Positions 1 to 9,041 are shown, counted from the stretch's first letter. The stretch is DNA of 15,749 nt from Hydnum rufescens UP504 (GCA_014904985.1 MU129117.1:86659-102407), one strand, 5' to 3'. Made by a program: numbers and translations. The notes: generated by a model not told the origin, from the sequence alone.

Positions 1-390
1 GTGTTGGTCCCATGGCTTCTGGGTGGGGAGTTGGTCAAAGGAGTCTTTGGATGAAACACATCCTGGAAGTCACGGAATTCCTCGGGTATGAGCTCCTCGA
101 AGGTTTTGGCAGGTTCGTTTGCTTTCACCTTAGCAGCCTTCTGCCAGCCTCTGAGAAGGGTGGATGTGCTCGGACAATTTCGGAGTGTTTGCTGTTGTCA
201 GGGGGAAGTAGGCTGCAAAAATAGCATCCCTTTTTCCAAGGTCAGGGTCTCATCATCGTCGTCCAGTGGTGTGGGTTCATTCCAGGGTGTCTCCCACGGC
301 TTTCCAACCATCTCTCTCTCATCGGCGTTCCGTATTCCGTATTCTCCAGAATCATTGCTCGGCGTCAGACTCTCTCTTTTTGTGTACAAA
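1..390 (-). pseudogene. Ty3/gypsy retrotransposon pol fragment (protease-to-reverse-transcriptase linker), frameshifted
   Basis: On the minus strand this stretch reads like the segment that joins the aspartic protease to the reverse transcriptase in fungal Ty3/gypsy Pol. Pieces lie in three frames: an acidic LDDDDETLTLEKG stretch, DAIFAAYFPL, then PSQRLAE, then KTFEELIPEEFRDFQDVF, then SSKDSFDQLPTQKPWDQH. From memory, the family pattern is a SQRLAE-type segment, a P-E-[YF]-x-x-F-x-D-V-F segment and a LP-x-x-[KR]-PWDH segment, so the order is right. At least three small indels separate the pieces; one lies near 50-58 between DVF and SSKD. No catalytic RT residues are inside the window, because the element runs off the left edge. 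It has the same orientation as the gag at 2882-3534 and is probably the same element, split by the pogo transposon between them. The right end near 390 is approximate. Confidence 0.7.
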
Positions 391-430
391 TTTTACAGGT
401 TTCAAGTCACTAATCACGACATTATGGTAG

Positions 431-2654
431 GAAAAGGCAGTTCTTGACTGGATCATCCACCTTGGCCTCCTTGCGCAGCCACTAGACCAATGTACCATTG
501 GACCCTATGTTAAAGACATATGTGGGAGCTTCCCTGGCAAGAATTGGCTCCAGCGATTCCTAGCACACAATGAGGATGCCGTGCGGTACTGTCGGACTGC
601 ATCACTAGATCCAAAGCATGCCCAGTCATTCAACTACCCTACTGTATGTGACCACTTTGCCAAACTAAAGGCTATTATTGAGAATCATGGCATTCCTTGG
701 GAGAATATCTACAATATGGATGAAAAAGGATGTCAACTTGGTGGAGGCTGCAAGGGCCGTCATTGCAAATATTTATTTGGTCGTAATACCCATGAACGAT
801 ACCATATCCGTGATGCAAATCTTGAGCTTGTCACTGTAGTGGAATGTGTCAGTGCTGATGGTCATGCAATGAAACCATACATCATCTTCAAAGGAAAGCA
901 ACTCCACCATGCTTGGTTTGAGGCTTCGGGTGCTGAAAGGGCTGCTGGGTATGAACAATCCCATCCTCCTTTGCACATTAGTCTAATCAACAATACATCA
1001 GCATCGGTGTATCTGAAAATGGTTGGATTGATAACGCCCATTGTGAAAAATGGCTTGATATTGCATTCCTACCTGAAGCACAAGCTCGAAATACTTCTGG
1101 AAAACCAATTCTGTTGATCTGTGATGGGCACGGCTCACATGTGGCCCAGGATCTTCTCATTAAGGCACACAAGCATGATGTGTTTGTGTTTTGCTTACTG
1201 CCACACTGTACACATCGGCTTCAGCCCCTCGATGTTGGTATCTTTGGCCCATTCCAATCAGCCTTTTCCGAAGGAGTCGATGAATTAGTACAGGAACACA
1301 AATACGGGCTCACAAAGGCAGCATTTGTCACAATGTATTTGGATATGTGCGACAAGACCTTTTCTTGGTGTACAATCAGAAAGGCATTCCAAAAATGTGG
1401 GATCAATCCACTTAACCCCGATATCTTCCCTGAATCTAGTTTCAGACCCAGTCAGGCTACCTCCACCAGAGCTTCATCTCACCTTCCCCCTCTTTCCCCA
1501 TGGGCTCGGAGGAGTGGGATCTGCAATCAGCTGGTCAAGACACTGAGTCAGATACTTCCAGTGACTTGGGGGAAGATATCACCACAAGCCTTCACAATAA
1601 TCTTCCCATCCCACCAATGACGCCAGCCAACTCCCAATGGCACAACAAATCAGACCATCCCACTCCCCAACACACACCTACAGCCACCCCCCAAGTGATC
1701 AGTACTCACCACACCCGTATCTCATCTAGTCTCTCTAAGGAAAGACTCATTAATATCGCACTCACTCTTCATGATGAGAAGGAGGCTGCTGAGGCTGATG
1801 CTGGCAGGGCCAGGGCTCATGCTTCCATTGTTGGTCGCAAATACACTCAGCTTCAACAAGAGATCCTAGCCAGAGAATGCGCACCTGAGGCATCTCATAA
1901 ATCCTTTGCAACTACAGCCCGTGTCATGAACACAGCTGAAGCCCTTAATCAAATTGAAGTCGAGAAGGCCTCCACCATTGCTGATGCAGCAAAAAAGGAC
2001 AAACTAAAATGGGAGAAAGAGGATAACACATGAAAGGCTGCATTTTTCAAATGTGTGCAACGGGTGGCCAAACATTTCCACAACCTCCAGGCTCGGGCAG
2101 AGAAGCAAATTGAGAGGGAGCAGAAGGAGCAACTTACTCAGGAGGCCAGGGCGGCAGCAAGGGCTGCGAAAGCAGTGAAGGCAGCAGAGAAAGCAGCTGC
2201 AAGAGAAGCGGAGCAAGAGTGGAAGGCACTTGCCAAGGCCAAAAAAGCAGCATTAACTGCAGCTTCCAAGGGTCATAAGGGCACCATGTCCAGGGGGAAA
2301 AGGAAGATGGTCAGTGATGACAAGGAGAATGAAATTAACAGTGACAGTGCACCTCCGATCTCAAACCATTCACCAAAGCGTCACCGCACTGCCTCACCCC
2401 AGCCCAGTATTGCTAGCCCTTCCCGCCACCCTCCCTGGTATCGCCCCTGCCCTCAACCAGCATGGGTTGGCACTCCTGGGTACTCGGCAATGCATCCTGC
2501 TATTGCATCAGGAATGATTTTACGTTATGCAAAAGAAACCACACCAGCCATTTATCCAGGACCACCTCCACCTCTTGTGGCAGAACCCGCAGAGTCTTCA
2601 GGAGCCAGTCACAAAGCAGCTAGGAGGCCTCAGCTTGAGGCAAGTGCAATGTAA
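431..2654 (+). pseudogene. pogo/Tigger-type (DDE_1 superfamily) transposase, N-terminally truncated and broken
   Basis: This is a remnant of a cut-and-paste DNA transposase. It opens inside the CENP-B-like DNA-binding domain (DWIIHLGLLAQPLDQ, then GSFPGKNWLQRFL). The catalytic core follows with all three acidic sites visible: YNMDEKG (about 714-734), LICDGHGSH (about 1108-1140) and LQPLDVGIFGPF (about 1219-1254). The CGINPLNPDIFP motif ends the core. The C-terminal half has a Ser/Pro/His-rich linker, a long helix rich in Ala, Glu and Lys (about 1735-2280, coiled-coil-like), basic patches such as SRGKRK and SPKRHR, and a Pro-rich tail ending at 2654. Three lesions disrupt it: a frameshift near 1000-1010 (before SENGWIDN), another near 1490-1500 (before MGSEEWDLQ), and an in-frame TGA at 2031-2033. 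The N-terminal helix-turn-helix and the start codon are missing, and a TAG at 428-430 closes the frame upstream. Confidence 0.9.
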
Positions 2655-2881
2655 CAGTTTCGGCAATAGATAGGGGACAGATTTTTCCGCAGCCAAAATG
2701 GGGTCATGATGCGGATCCCTCTTTTCACCCTCAATTCTGCATAGAATCCTTTATAACTGTGCAGGTGTGTAGATACAATTATTCTTTATGTATATACCAA
2801 ATTTGAGCCCAATTGGATGAGAGGAACATACTCAAATGTCCAAATTTCTCACTTCGCGGCAATAGATCGGTAAGTTATAGT
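2655..2881 (+). mobile_element. probable 3' non-coding tail of the pogo/Tigger element
   Basis: This non-coding stretch lies between the transposase stop and resumption of the minus-strand gag. The 11-mer CGGCAATAGAT occurs twice in direct orientation, at 2661-2671 and 2857-2867, and the second copy is only a few bases from where gag sequence resumes (about 2882). I take it as subterminal repeats of the transposon. The matching 5' terminus is not present, because the left side of the element is deleted, so a terminal inverted repeat and a TA target-site duplication cannot be confirmed. Confidence 0.45.
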
Positions 2882-3534
2882 AGGTTGCTGAGGTGCATTT
2901 TCTCCAGCAACCATTTGTTGAGTCCTCATTGGTATGCATCGATAAGGGCCTCTTCCCCAAAGCCGGTTTGACCTGCCAAGGCATCGAAGTGCGCAGTGTA
3001 CTCCTCAGCGGACATCTTTCCCTGCTTCAGGTTCCGAAGTTGGGACCGGGCGGTGAACTCTCAATCTGGCTCCCCGAAGGCACTCTCGAAGGCAACCAGG
3101 AACTCCTCAAAGGTCTCGTATGGGTTGTGAGTCTCGGGGTCCAGGAAAGAGGTGGAAAGGCTTTCCACCCATGCTCCGGCAGTTCCATCCTTCATCCAGG
3201 AGAGGGTGTATAGGATTTTGTGCAGCTCTGTGGGGTAGACTCTGGGCTGGAGGGCAATATTCAGCCAGATGGAGCGCAGGAAACCTTCTGTCTTCTTCCG
3301 GTCGCCCAAGAATGGTTCGGGGTCTGCCCCCTTGGCCTCACGAGTGGATTGGGTAGGTGGGGGTTGTTGCTGGAGGGTCTGCTGAACTGTGGTGGACACA
3401 AAGCCTGCGACATGTGTCCCTTGGTTTTGCATGTCATCCAGTTCTTCTCGAAGGGTGGCATTCTGTTGTTGGAGTTGAGTGAGGAGGTGTTGGAGGTGGT
3501 TGGCAGTAATGGCTACTGGAGCACTGTCGGACAT
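2882..3534 (-). pseudogene. gag: Ty3/gypsy Gag, N-terminal two thirds, with two in-frame TGA codons
   Basis: This encodes a retrotransposon capsid (Gag) read on the minus strand. I choose the Met at 3534 (MSDSAPVAI) as the start, because upstream codons lie in the leader next to the LTR. The order is: a Gln-rich coiled coil (LQHLLTQLQQQNATLREELD), a Pro/Gln linker, then the gypsy-type capsid core with PEPFLGDRKK, YTLSWMKDGTAGAW, FEEFLVAFESAFGEPD, and, past a TGA, LRNLKQGKMSAEEYTAHFD and ALIDAY. TGA codons at 3063-3061 and 2928-2926 fall where Gag relatives usually have Arg (GEPD-R-EF and YQ-R-GL). The frame is otherwise uninterrupted, so the lesions are point mutations. Homology stops near 2882 at the junction with the pogo element; the zinc knuckle and protease are missing. 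Confidence 0.88.
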
Positions 3535-3629
3535 TTTGGAATGAGGGGTAGGAGGGAAATCGGCGATACTAAGCAATCCAGATGGTGGGCTCGTGAAAGA
3601 GCTTTGGTCTTCTGTCAGGGCCACGCTGT

Positions 3630-3642
3630 GACGAGAGCACCA
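3630..3642 (-). other. candidate tRNA primer-binding site
   Basis: TGGTGCTCTCGTC on the minus strand starts with the TGG that would pair with a tRNA CCA end. It lies between the LTR and the gag start, where reverse transcription of an LTR element is primed. I cannot say which tRNA it would match. Confidence 0.35.
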
Positions 3643-4236
3643 AACAAATATAAACACAGATAACTCCAACTAAGTCCGGTGTAAGTCCGGCTAAGTCCGG
3701 GAGAATCCGGGCAAGAACGAGATAACAAAGATGGGACGGAGAGGCAGTCCAGCAGCCTGGAAGGGACTAGGTGGAAATGAGCACAGTGGTCCTTAAGCTC
3801 ACGGAGTCAGCTGGAAGGTACTCGGACTGTAGTCCGGAGTAGAAGCGGAAATCCTGAGATTAACATTAAGGGAATAGGTACAGTGAGGCTAACCTGTAAT
3901 CCGGAGTAGAAGTGGAAATCCTGAGAGACCAAAGCTGAGTCTCTGGATTTCGCCCTGGACTACTTATACATAGGTCCTATACTATGGGGACTGATCGCTT
4001 AATGAGAGGTGGTTACAGGGGGGCAGGCACAAGAGGGGAGCGGGCAGGGGACGGGAAAGTGGAGGGGACAGGGACAGGGCCAGGGGTAAGGGTGTGGGAA
4101 CCGGAAGTAAAGGAAACGCGGAAATGAAGGGGAAATGAAATGGAGACAGGGACAAATTGGAAACAGGCCAGAACCAAAACCAGAAACAAACCGGAAACAA
4201 ATCCGGAATTAACCAGGAAACAGACGAACTCTGACA
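3643..4236 (-). repeat. 5' long terminal repeat of the minus-strand Ty3/gypsy element (bounds approximate)
   Basis: This non-coding block sits directly upstream of gag. Read on the minus strand it begins TGTCAGAG (4236 leftward), a plausible LTR start. It continues as a pyrimidine-rich U3 (about 4215 to 4004), has a TATA box (TATAAGTA, 3968-3961) and ends next to a primer-binding-site-like TGGTGCTCTCGTC at 3642-3630. A 27-bp segment is directly repeated with one difference at 3833-3859 and 3900-3926 (period 67 bp), and short AAGTCCGG units recur at about 3672-3712. The expected CA end is not clearly preserved and no second LTR is in the window, so both ends are estimates. Confidence 0.55.
3961..3968 (-). 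promoter_or_regulatory. TATA box of the gypsy LTR
   Basis: TATAAGTA on the minus strand, preceded by CCTATG and followed by a transcribed-looking leader that ends at the PBS and gag. Its position inside the LTR fits the U3/R boundary. Confidence 0.4.
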
Positions 4237-4251
4237 AGATCCTCAAGTCAC

Positions 4252-5310
4252 CCAAAAATAACCTTGAGCCCCACTTATGTCCACACAACTCTCAGAAAGT
4301 TCAATATGGATACAGTCCACATGCCCCTATCCCATGGATTCAAGTATATAGTAGACCTCAGAGATGATTTGTCAGGTTGGCTTGAAGCCAGAATGCTCCA
4401 GAAAGCTACCTCAAAGAACATTGCTAAGTTCCTATTTGAAGATGTCATGTGCAGATTTGGTTGTGTTCTCCAATTGACTACTGATAATGGCTCTGAATTT
4501 GAAGGAATTGTACAGATAATGGCTGACAAATACAAAGTGCCAATTGTCTGAGCTGCCCCCTATCACCCAGAAGCAAATGGAATGATTGAGTGACATCACC
4601 GGTCTTGGATTGGGTCATTGTTCATTGCTTGTAAAGGAAATCCGGGTCATTGGTCACATTACTTTTATGCTTGTATGTGGGCAGACCGGGTTACAACAAA
4701 GCGGACCACAGGCCACACCCCCTATTATTTATTATACGGCAAACACCACATTTTTCCATTTGACATTACGGATGCATCCTGGTATACACTTGACTGGCAC
4801 TCAATTAAAACAACTGAAGAATTACTTGTGATCTGGGCAATTCAATTAGCTCATAGGGATGACGATATCAAGGAAGCATCCAAGGCTCTATTACAATCCT
4901 GGATTAAAAGCACCCAGAACTTTGCATTATGTAATGAACACATGCTCATTGAAGGAAATTACCGGCCCGGCACTCTTATATTAGTCTTTAACTCCGCATT
5001 AGTCACGCAACAAGGCCGAAAGGGAGAAGTCTGGTGGATGGGTCCCTACCATGTACAAAAACAAAATGACCATGGGTCCTATGAGTTAAATGAATTGAAT
5101 GGTACTCCTATGAATGCCGTATTTGCAGCTAACCAAATTAAGAAATATTATTCACATGACCACATACCAAAAATGGATATTACAAATCATCATGACGAAA
5201 CAGGAAATGAACTATCAGCAGATGTATATGCAATCACAGCCACTGTTCCAAATCAGGAATTAATTGATAACAACACTGGGATATCATGGGATTTCGAGTA
5301 CTGGGAATAA
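4252..5310 (+). pseudogene. int: Ty3/gypsy integrase (second element, plus strand), two in-frame TGA codons
   Basis: This is the integrase part of Pol, which joins element cDNA to the chromosome. It opens with KITLSPTYV just before the core. The first catalytic Asp is in NMDTVHMP (about 4305), the second in TTDNGSEFEG (about 4480-4510) and the Glu in YHPEANGMIE (about 4561-4590). These give a DDE triad with spacing close to the family's D-D-35-E. Further on are WADRVTTKRTTGHTPYYLLYG and PFDITDASW, then a C-terminal beta domain (RPGTLILVFNS...WMGPYHV...SYELNELNG). TGA codons at 4549-4551 and 4591-4593 sit where relatives have Arg (IR-x-x-[AP]Y and ERGH). The frame is otherwise open for over 1 kb. 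RT and RNase H are absent, cut off by the neighbouring LTR. After the TAA at 5308 the frame stays open for about 60 more codons, so the true end may lie downstream. Confidence 0.9.
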
Positions 5311-5984
5311 CCCCAGGTGTCCTTTGGTCCGGAAAACCATTTATGGAATTATTTGTGGCCAACACAGCAGGCTACTAATAGTTGGGAGTATTGGGGCGAT
5401 AAACTTATTGAGTGGCATTGCTGGTTAATTGTCAGCAAAATCTCATCTTCAGATTCAGCCATGTCATTGGGTACATCATGAGGCATATGGGAAATTAAAA
5501 ATCAAAAAAAAAAAAACCTAGATCCTCATCCCCGAAGCCAAAGCCATATAAAATGAGTCACCCAATGAGTCACCCCAAGTCATCAGAGCAAACCAAGATC
5601 AAATCAAGATTTGAGCCGAACCCCCAAACATGTTGAACAATCTGGAAAGTACTGAAAGACCACAATGTGAAAGCGTGGTTCCCAACACAAAAGAAAAACC
5701 CCACCCCACACATTCTGGCGACCACCCAACCACTCTCTCTGCTTGCTTTTCTGTCAGGGTCTCCTATCTAAAGGTTATATGATATGTCTTTATGGCTGTC
5801 ACAGTCAGAAAAAGACCAATGGCAACCCTGCTTCTCTTCTCTTTGATCTCTTTTCACTTCAAGCGATAACCTCAGCTGCTGTGGTCTATGTCCCATGGAA
5901 CAGTACGGGTTCCACCAGGATAAAAGAAAGGCAAAATGCTGACCTCGAGCAGCAGGCTACCCTTTTCTCTTGTCCATTTTCAAC
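5311..5984. other. spacer with TATA-like box, A-tract and LTR/PBS-like end
   Basis: No gene is recognised here. The stretch holds an A13 run (5504-5516), a TATAAAA box (5548-5554) and a tandem ATGAGTCACCC pair (about 5554-5576). The sequence CACACATTCTGGCGACC (5707-5723) looks like an LTR end followed by a TGG-starting primer-binding site. TGTCAG at about 5431 could be the matching LTR start, giving a 285-bp LTR. That would be either the 3' LTR of the integrase element or the 5' LTR of whatever carries the next reading frame. The case is suggestive only. Confidence 0.25.
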
Positions 5985-7094
5985 ATGCCCAGTCTCTCAA
6001 TTCCCGTGACTATTTCAACCTTTCTGGCTCCACCACCCTCTCTGACCAAGCTCTCGCTTAATGAATGGGTATCTGTTATGACGACCAAGACTCTCGACCC
6101 TCACAAAAAGGATCCGTTCATGTATAAAGACGAACAGATGCCCTTTGGAGGAGCGACGTCACTGAAGTCCACTGCCCGAGAAAAACCCAACAACCACAAA
6201 GCCTCACCCGCATTCCTGGTGGACACACTCGAGTTATATGGTTCCTTTCCAGAGTATGGATCTCCTCCTAATGCTATCCCTCAACCACCTCCTTCTTCTC
6301 TGACCCCGGTTTTACATGCTCCCTCCTCTTTCTCCCTCAACCCTCCTCATTCTCGTAAAAATTCCAAACCACATAAGAAACCGTCAAAAATCAAGCTCAG
6401 TTCCTATCATGCTTATCCGGCCCTGTGCCAAGCGATGGAGGCTCGTGAAGCCAACCATTGCAACCATGTTGAATCTATCCATGTCAACTATTATGACAAG
6501 TGCGAATCAGACATTGAAGACATCATGAAAATTCTTTCCCTCCTCCATCACACCCTCGACTCCCACGAGTTTGAAATCACAGCCATGATTGATGCCACGG
6601 CTGCACTCACTTGCCAGACCCACTCTCTCGATGAACAACGTTGAAAATTAAAGGAGATGGAGTCCGAAACCATTAAAAACCACAAGGACTTGGTCGATCT
6701 CTATGCTAAAGCAATAGCCAGCCAAGGGCAGTCACAGGTAGACAAGTTTTCTCAGATCTTTACACTCACTGCAGACATCATGTCCCAGGAAGAAACCTCA
6801 TCCAACCCTTTCTTTGCCTTCAAACTTCATCAACAATTCATGCCTCATCTGCTGGGACTCGCCCGGGCTATTGCCCAACCCCACTCTTCCATCTCTGCTT
6901 TTACACCCGATTCCGAGTTGATCGCATGCTACTCATGAGTTGTCCAAGGCCTTCAACTCAAACTTTATGATCACGAATGGTTGGAACTCAAGGACGATAT
7001 TAATGAGTACGAATACGCTGATCTCCCGTGGTCCCAAACGGTCCAGGAACTTTGTGGTGATCTGTCATTGGAGCATGAGGATGATGGATGGTAA
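5985..7094 (+). pseudogene. unrecognised 369-codon protein, Pro-rich then helical, two in-frame TGA codons
   Basis: I do not recognise this protein. I choose ATG at 5985 (MPSLSIPV) because it has A at -3 and is the first ATG in the frame. The frame runs to TAA at 7092-7094, broken only by TGA at 6642-6644 and 6936-6938. In order it has a Ser/Thr/Pro-rich N-terminus, a basic Pro-rich segment (QPPPSSL, SRKNSKPHKKPSKIK), then a helix-rich region with several Cys and His residues (REANHCNHVESIHVNYYDKC, then ESDIEDIMKILSLLHH). Beyond the first TGA come another helical region and a strongly acidic end (KDDINEYEYADLPW, LEHEDDGW). The stop overlaps a possible donor (GTAACT, 7091) of a 69-bp intron ending CCTGCAG at 7159, so the end may differ. 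It could be a Gag-like protein of an LTR element (a PBS-like site lies upstream) or a decayed host gene. It has no similarity I can see to the small-protein cluster downstream. Confidence 0.5.
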
Positions 7095-7854
7095 CTCTCC
7101 CTATCCCTCTTGTAAATTTCCCCATCACTCTTCCTTTCTTCCTCCATCTTTTCCTGCAGAGCTTGTTCTGGTGTCCCCCCCTCCCAAATTCTCAAGTTGC
7201 TTTTCTTTTTACAAAGACCTATGATTTGAAAACTCTCATGTATGACTATGTCTATCCTCAGTTGAAATCACAGAAAATATTTTATAAAAGAAAGGACTAG
7301 AAAAATGCAAAGGCTTTAAAAAGGGCCAAAAGTCTGAGTTAAAAAAAAAAAAAAAAATTAGGAATCAGAGCTGAGTCCACATCTGGGGTAGCAAAAGGCG
7401 GATTATGAAACTAAACAATGAACCCTACGATATTCTAATGATAACCTGAACAAGGAAGGGGTCAGCACTAAAAACAGGACCCCTAAACAAAATGATGTCA
7501 CAAGAGGCAACTTAAAATTTAAAACCTTCACCCACCAAGACATAAGAACTTCATGGGTTTTAGAAACTCTTGCACTAAGGGAGAAACATTGCACAGTAAA
7601 AAATAAGACCAGTATGTTGAGTTCTAGTAGGGCAATTACCATGCCATTCCATGCTAAAAAGTGTTATTCCACTGGCAAAATTAAAAGGAACATCTTCTAA
7701 GTTACAAATTTCAGTTTAAGCATTCATAATGACCTGCTGAATGCACGAGCGAAGGTTTTGCTCTCATAGTTCATTGGCGCTTAGACAAGTGCTTCTGCTT
7801 AAGTAAATGTGTCATGTAATCCAGAAATTGCCTCACCACAAAGAAATGACGTGT
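7095..7854. other. gene-free spacer with a poly(A) tract
   Basis: The first part is CT-rich (7095-7200), followed by AT-rich sequence and an A17 run at 7341-7357. From 7358 to 7854 I see no reading frame with convincing protein character, no tRNA and no long repeat on either strand. Confidence 0.5.
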
Positions 7855-8724
7855 TCCACACTATTTCTCAAATCCCCATGCTATTTCTCGAGTCCCCATG
7901 CTATTTCTCAAGTCCCTGCACCTTTTTTCGAGTCCCCGTGCTATTTCTCGAGTCCCCACACTATTTCTCAAGTCTCCTATGCACCCTTTCGAGTCCCTGT
8001 GCCCTTTTCGAGTCCCCATGCTATCTTTCGAGTCCCTGCACTATCTGTCGAGTTCCCACACTATTTCTCAAGTCCCCGCACTATCTCTCAAGTCCCTGCA
8101 CTGTCTCTCGGGCTCCTACGCACCCTTTTGAGTCCCTGCACCCTTTTTCAAGCCCCTGTGCTATCTTTCGAGTCCCCACACTATCTCTTGAGTTCCTACA
8201 CACCCTCTTGAATCCCCATGCTATCTCTTGAGTCCCCACACTATCTCTTGAGTTCCTACACACCCTCTCAAATCCCCACGCCATCTTTCGAGTTCCCGTG
8301 CTACTCGAGTCCCCACACTATTTCTCGAGTCCCTCCGCTGTCTCTCGAGTTCCTACGCACCCTCTTGAATCCCCATGCTATCTCTCGAGTCCCCACACTA
8401 TCTCTCGAGTTCCTACACACCCTCTCAAATCCCCATGCCATCTTTCGAGTTCCCGTGCTACTCAAGTCCCCACACTATTTCTCGAGTCCCTCCACTGTCT
8501 CTCGAGTTCCTACACACCCTCTTGAATCCCCATGCCATCTTTCGAGTTCCCACACTATTTCTCGAGTCCCCACACTATTTCTTGAGTCCCCGCACTATTT
8601 CTCAAGTCCCCGCGCCCTTTCTCAGGTTCCAATGCACCTTTTCGAGTCCCCACACTATCTCTCGGGTTCCTACACACCTTTTCAAATCCCTGCACCTTTT
8701 CTCGAGTCCCCATGCCTTTCTCTT
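7855..8724. repeat. 20-bp minisatellite, about 44 units, with a 157-bp higher-order repeat
   Basis: The consensus unit is close to CTATTTCTCGAGTCCCCACA. Each unit carries a CTCGAG (XhoI) core or a variant, and about 44 cores can be counted. Unit length is mostly 20 bp, with a few 17- to 22-bp variants. In the second half the array is organised at a higher level: the block starting AGTTCCTACACACCC at 8251 recurs at 8408 (157 bp apart, eight units including one of 17 bp) with only a few differences. Because 20 is not a multiple of 3 and stops are rare in the unit, long open frames appear on both strands; these are by-products, not genes. The strand is strongly asymmetric (C/T-rich plus strand). 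Confidence 0.95.
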
Positions 8725-8870
8725 GACTCCTGCAACTTCATTCAAGCTCCTCTCAACTCCCGCAACTTTGTTCAAGCTCTTCTCGACTCTCATGACTCCA
8801 TTCAAGCCTCTCTCAAATTCCTGCAACTTTACTTGAGCCCTCCTTGATTCCAGCAACCTTATTGAGTCTC
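8725..8870. repeat. second tandem array, about five diverged units of about 30 bp
   Basis: Immediately after the 20-bp array the pattern changes to units of the type GACTCCTGCAACTTCATTCA followed by AGCTCCTCTC. These repeat at about 8725, 8755, 8785, 8815 and 8847 and degrade towards the right. The core TTCAAGCT/TTGAGCC recalls the TCAAG variants of the first array, so the two may share an ancestor. Confidence 0.7.
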
Positions 8871-9018
8871 CCTCGATTTCTCAACTTCCCTCAGGTCTAT
8901 CACCCTCCCCTTCTGTCTCCCCTTACCACCTTCTGTCAAACCAGTTAAAAACTTGAATTACAACTGTTCATACATGACTTAGTAAAAATAAAGTACCTTT
9001 AAAAAAAAAAAAAAAAAA
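8871..9018 (+). other. poly(A)-ended stretch with polyadenylation signal
   Basis: AATAAA at 8987-8992 is followed eight bases later by an A18 run (9001-9018). This looks like the 3' end of a retroposed transcript or of a non-LTR retroelement. No coding sequence or clear target-site duplication was found, so the class is open. Confidence 0.35.
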
Positions 9019-9041
9019 TGAAAGGAACAAAAGCCGACAAG

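Noticed and set aside
3120..3663. Plus-strand open frames opposite gag
   Set aside because: They are the antisense shadow of the gypsy Gag frame, which has clear family motifs on the minus strand.
4013..4288. Minus-strand open frames rich in Pro, Leu and Phe over the LTR U3
   Set aside because: They come from the low-complexity pyrimidine strand of the U3, with no family motifs.
5985..7357. Processed pseudogene ending in the A17 tract at 7341
   Set aside because: There is no AATAAA before the tract, a plausible unspliced intron (7091-7159) lies before it, and no target duplication was found. The in-frame stops are explained by CpG decay alone.
7403..7642. Minus-strand 79-codon frame with a hydrophobic C-terminal half
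   Set aside because: A single short frame without a start context, neighbours or recognisable motifs; the hydrophobicity follows from T-rich codons.
7855..8724. CRISPR array
   Set aside because: Units are contiguous 20-bp tandem repeats with no unique spacers, and the context is eukaryotic.
7807..8856. Several overlapping long open frames on both strands across the minisatellite
   Set aside because: They translate a 20-bp DNA repeat in all frames (SPHYLSS/SRVPTLF-type repeats), with equal openness in several frames and no promoter or start context. They are by-products of a repeat lacking stop codons.
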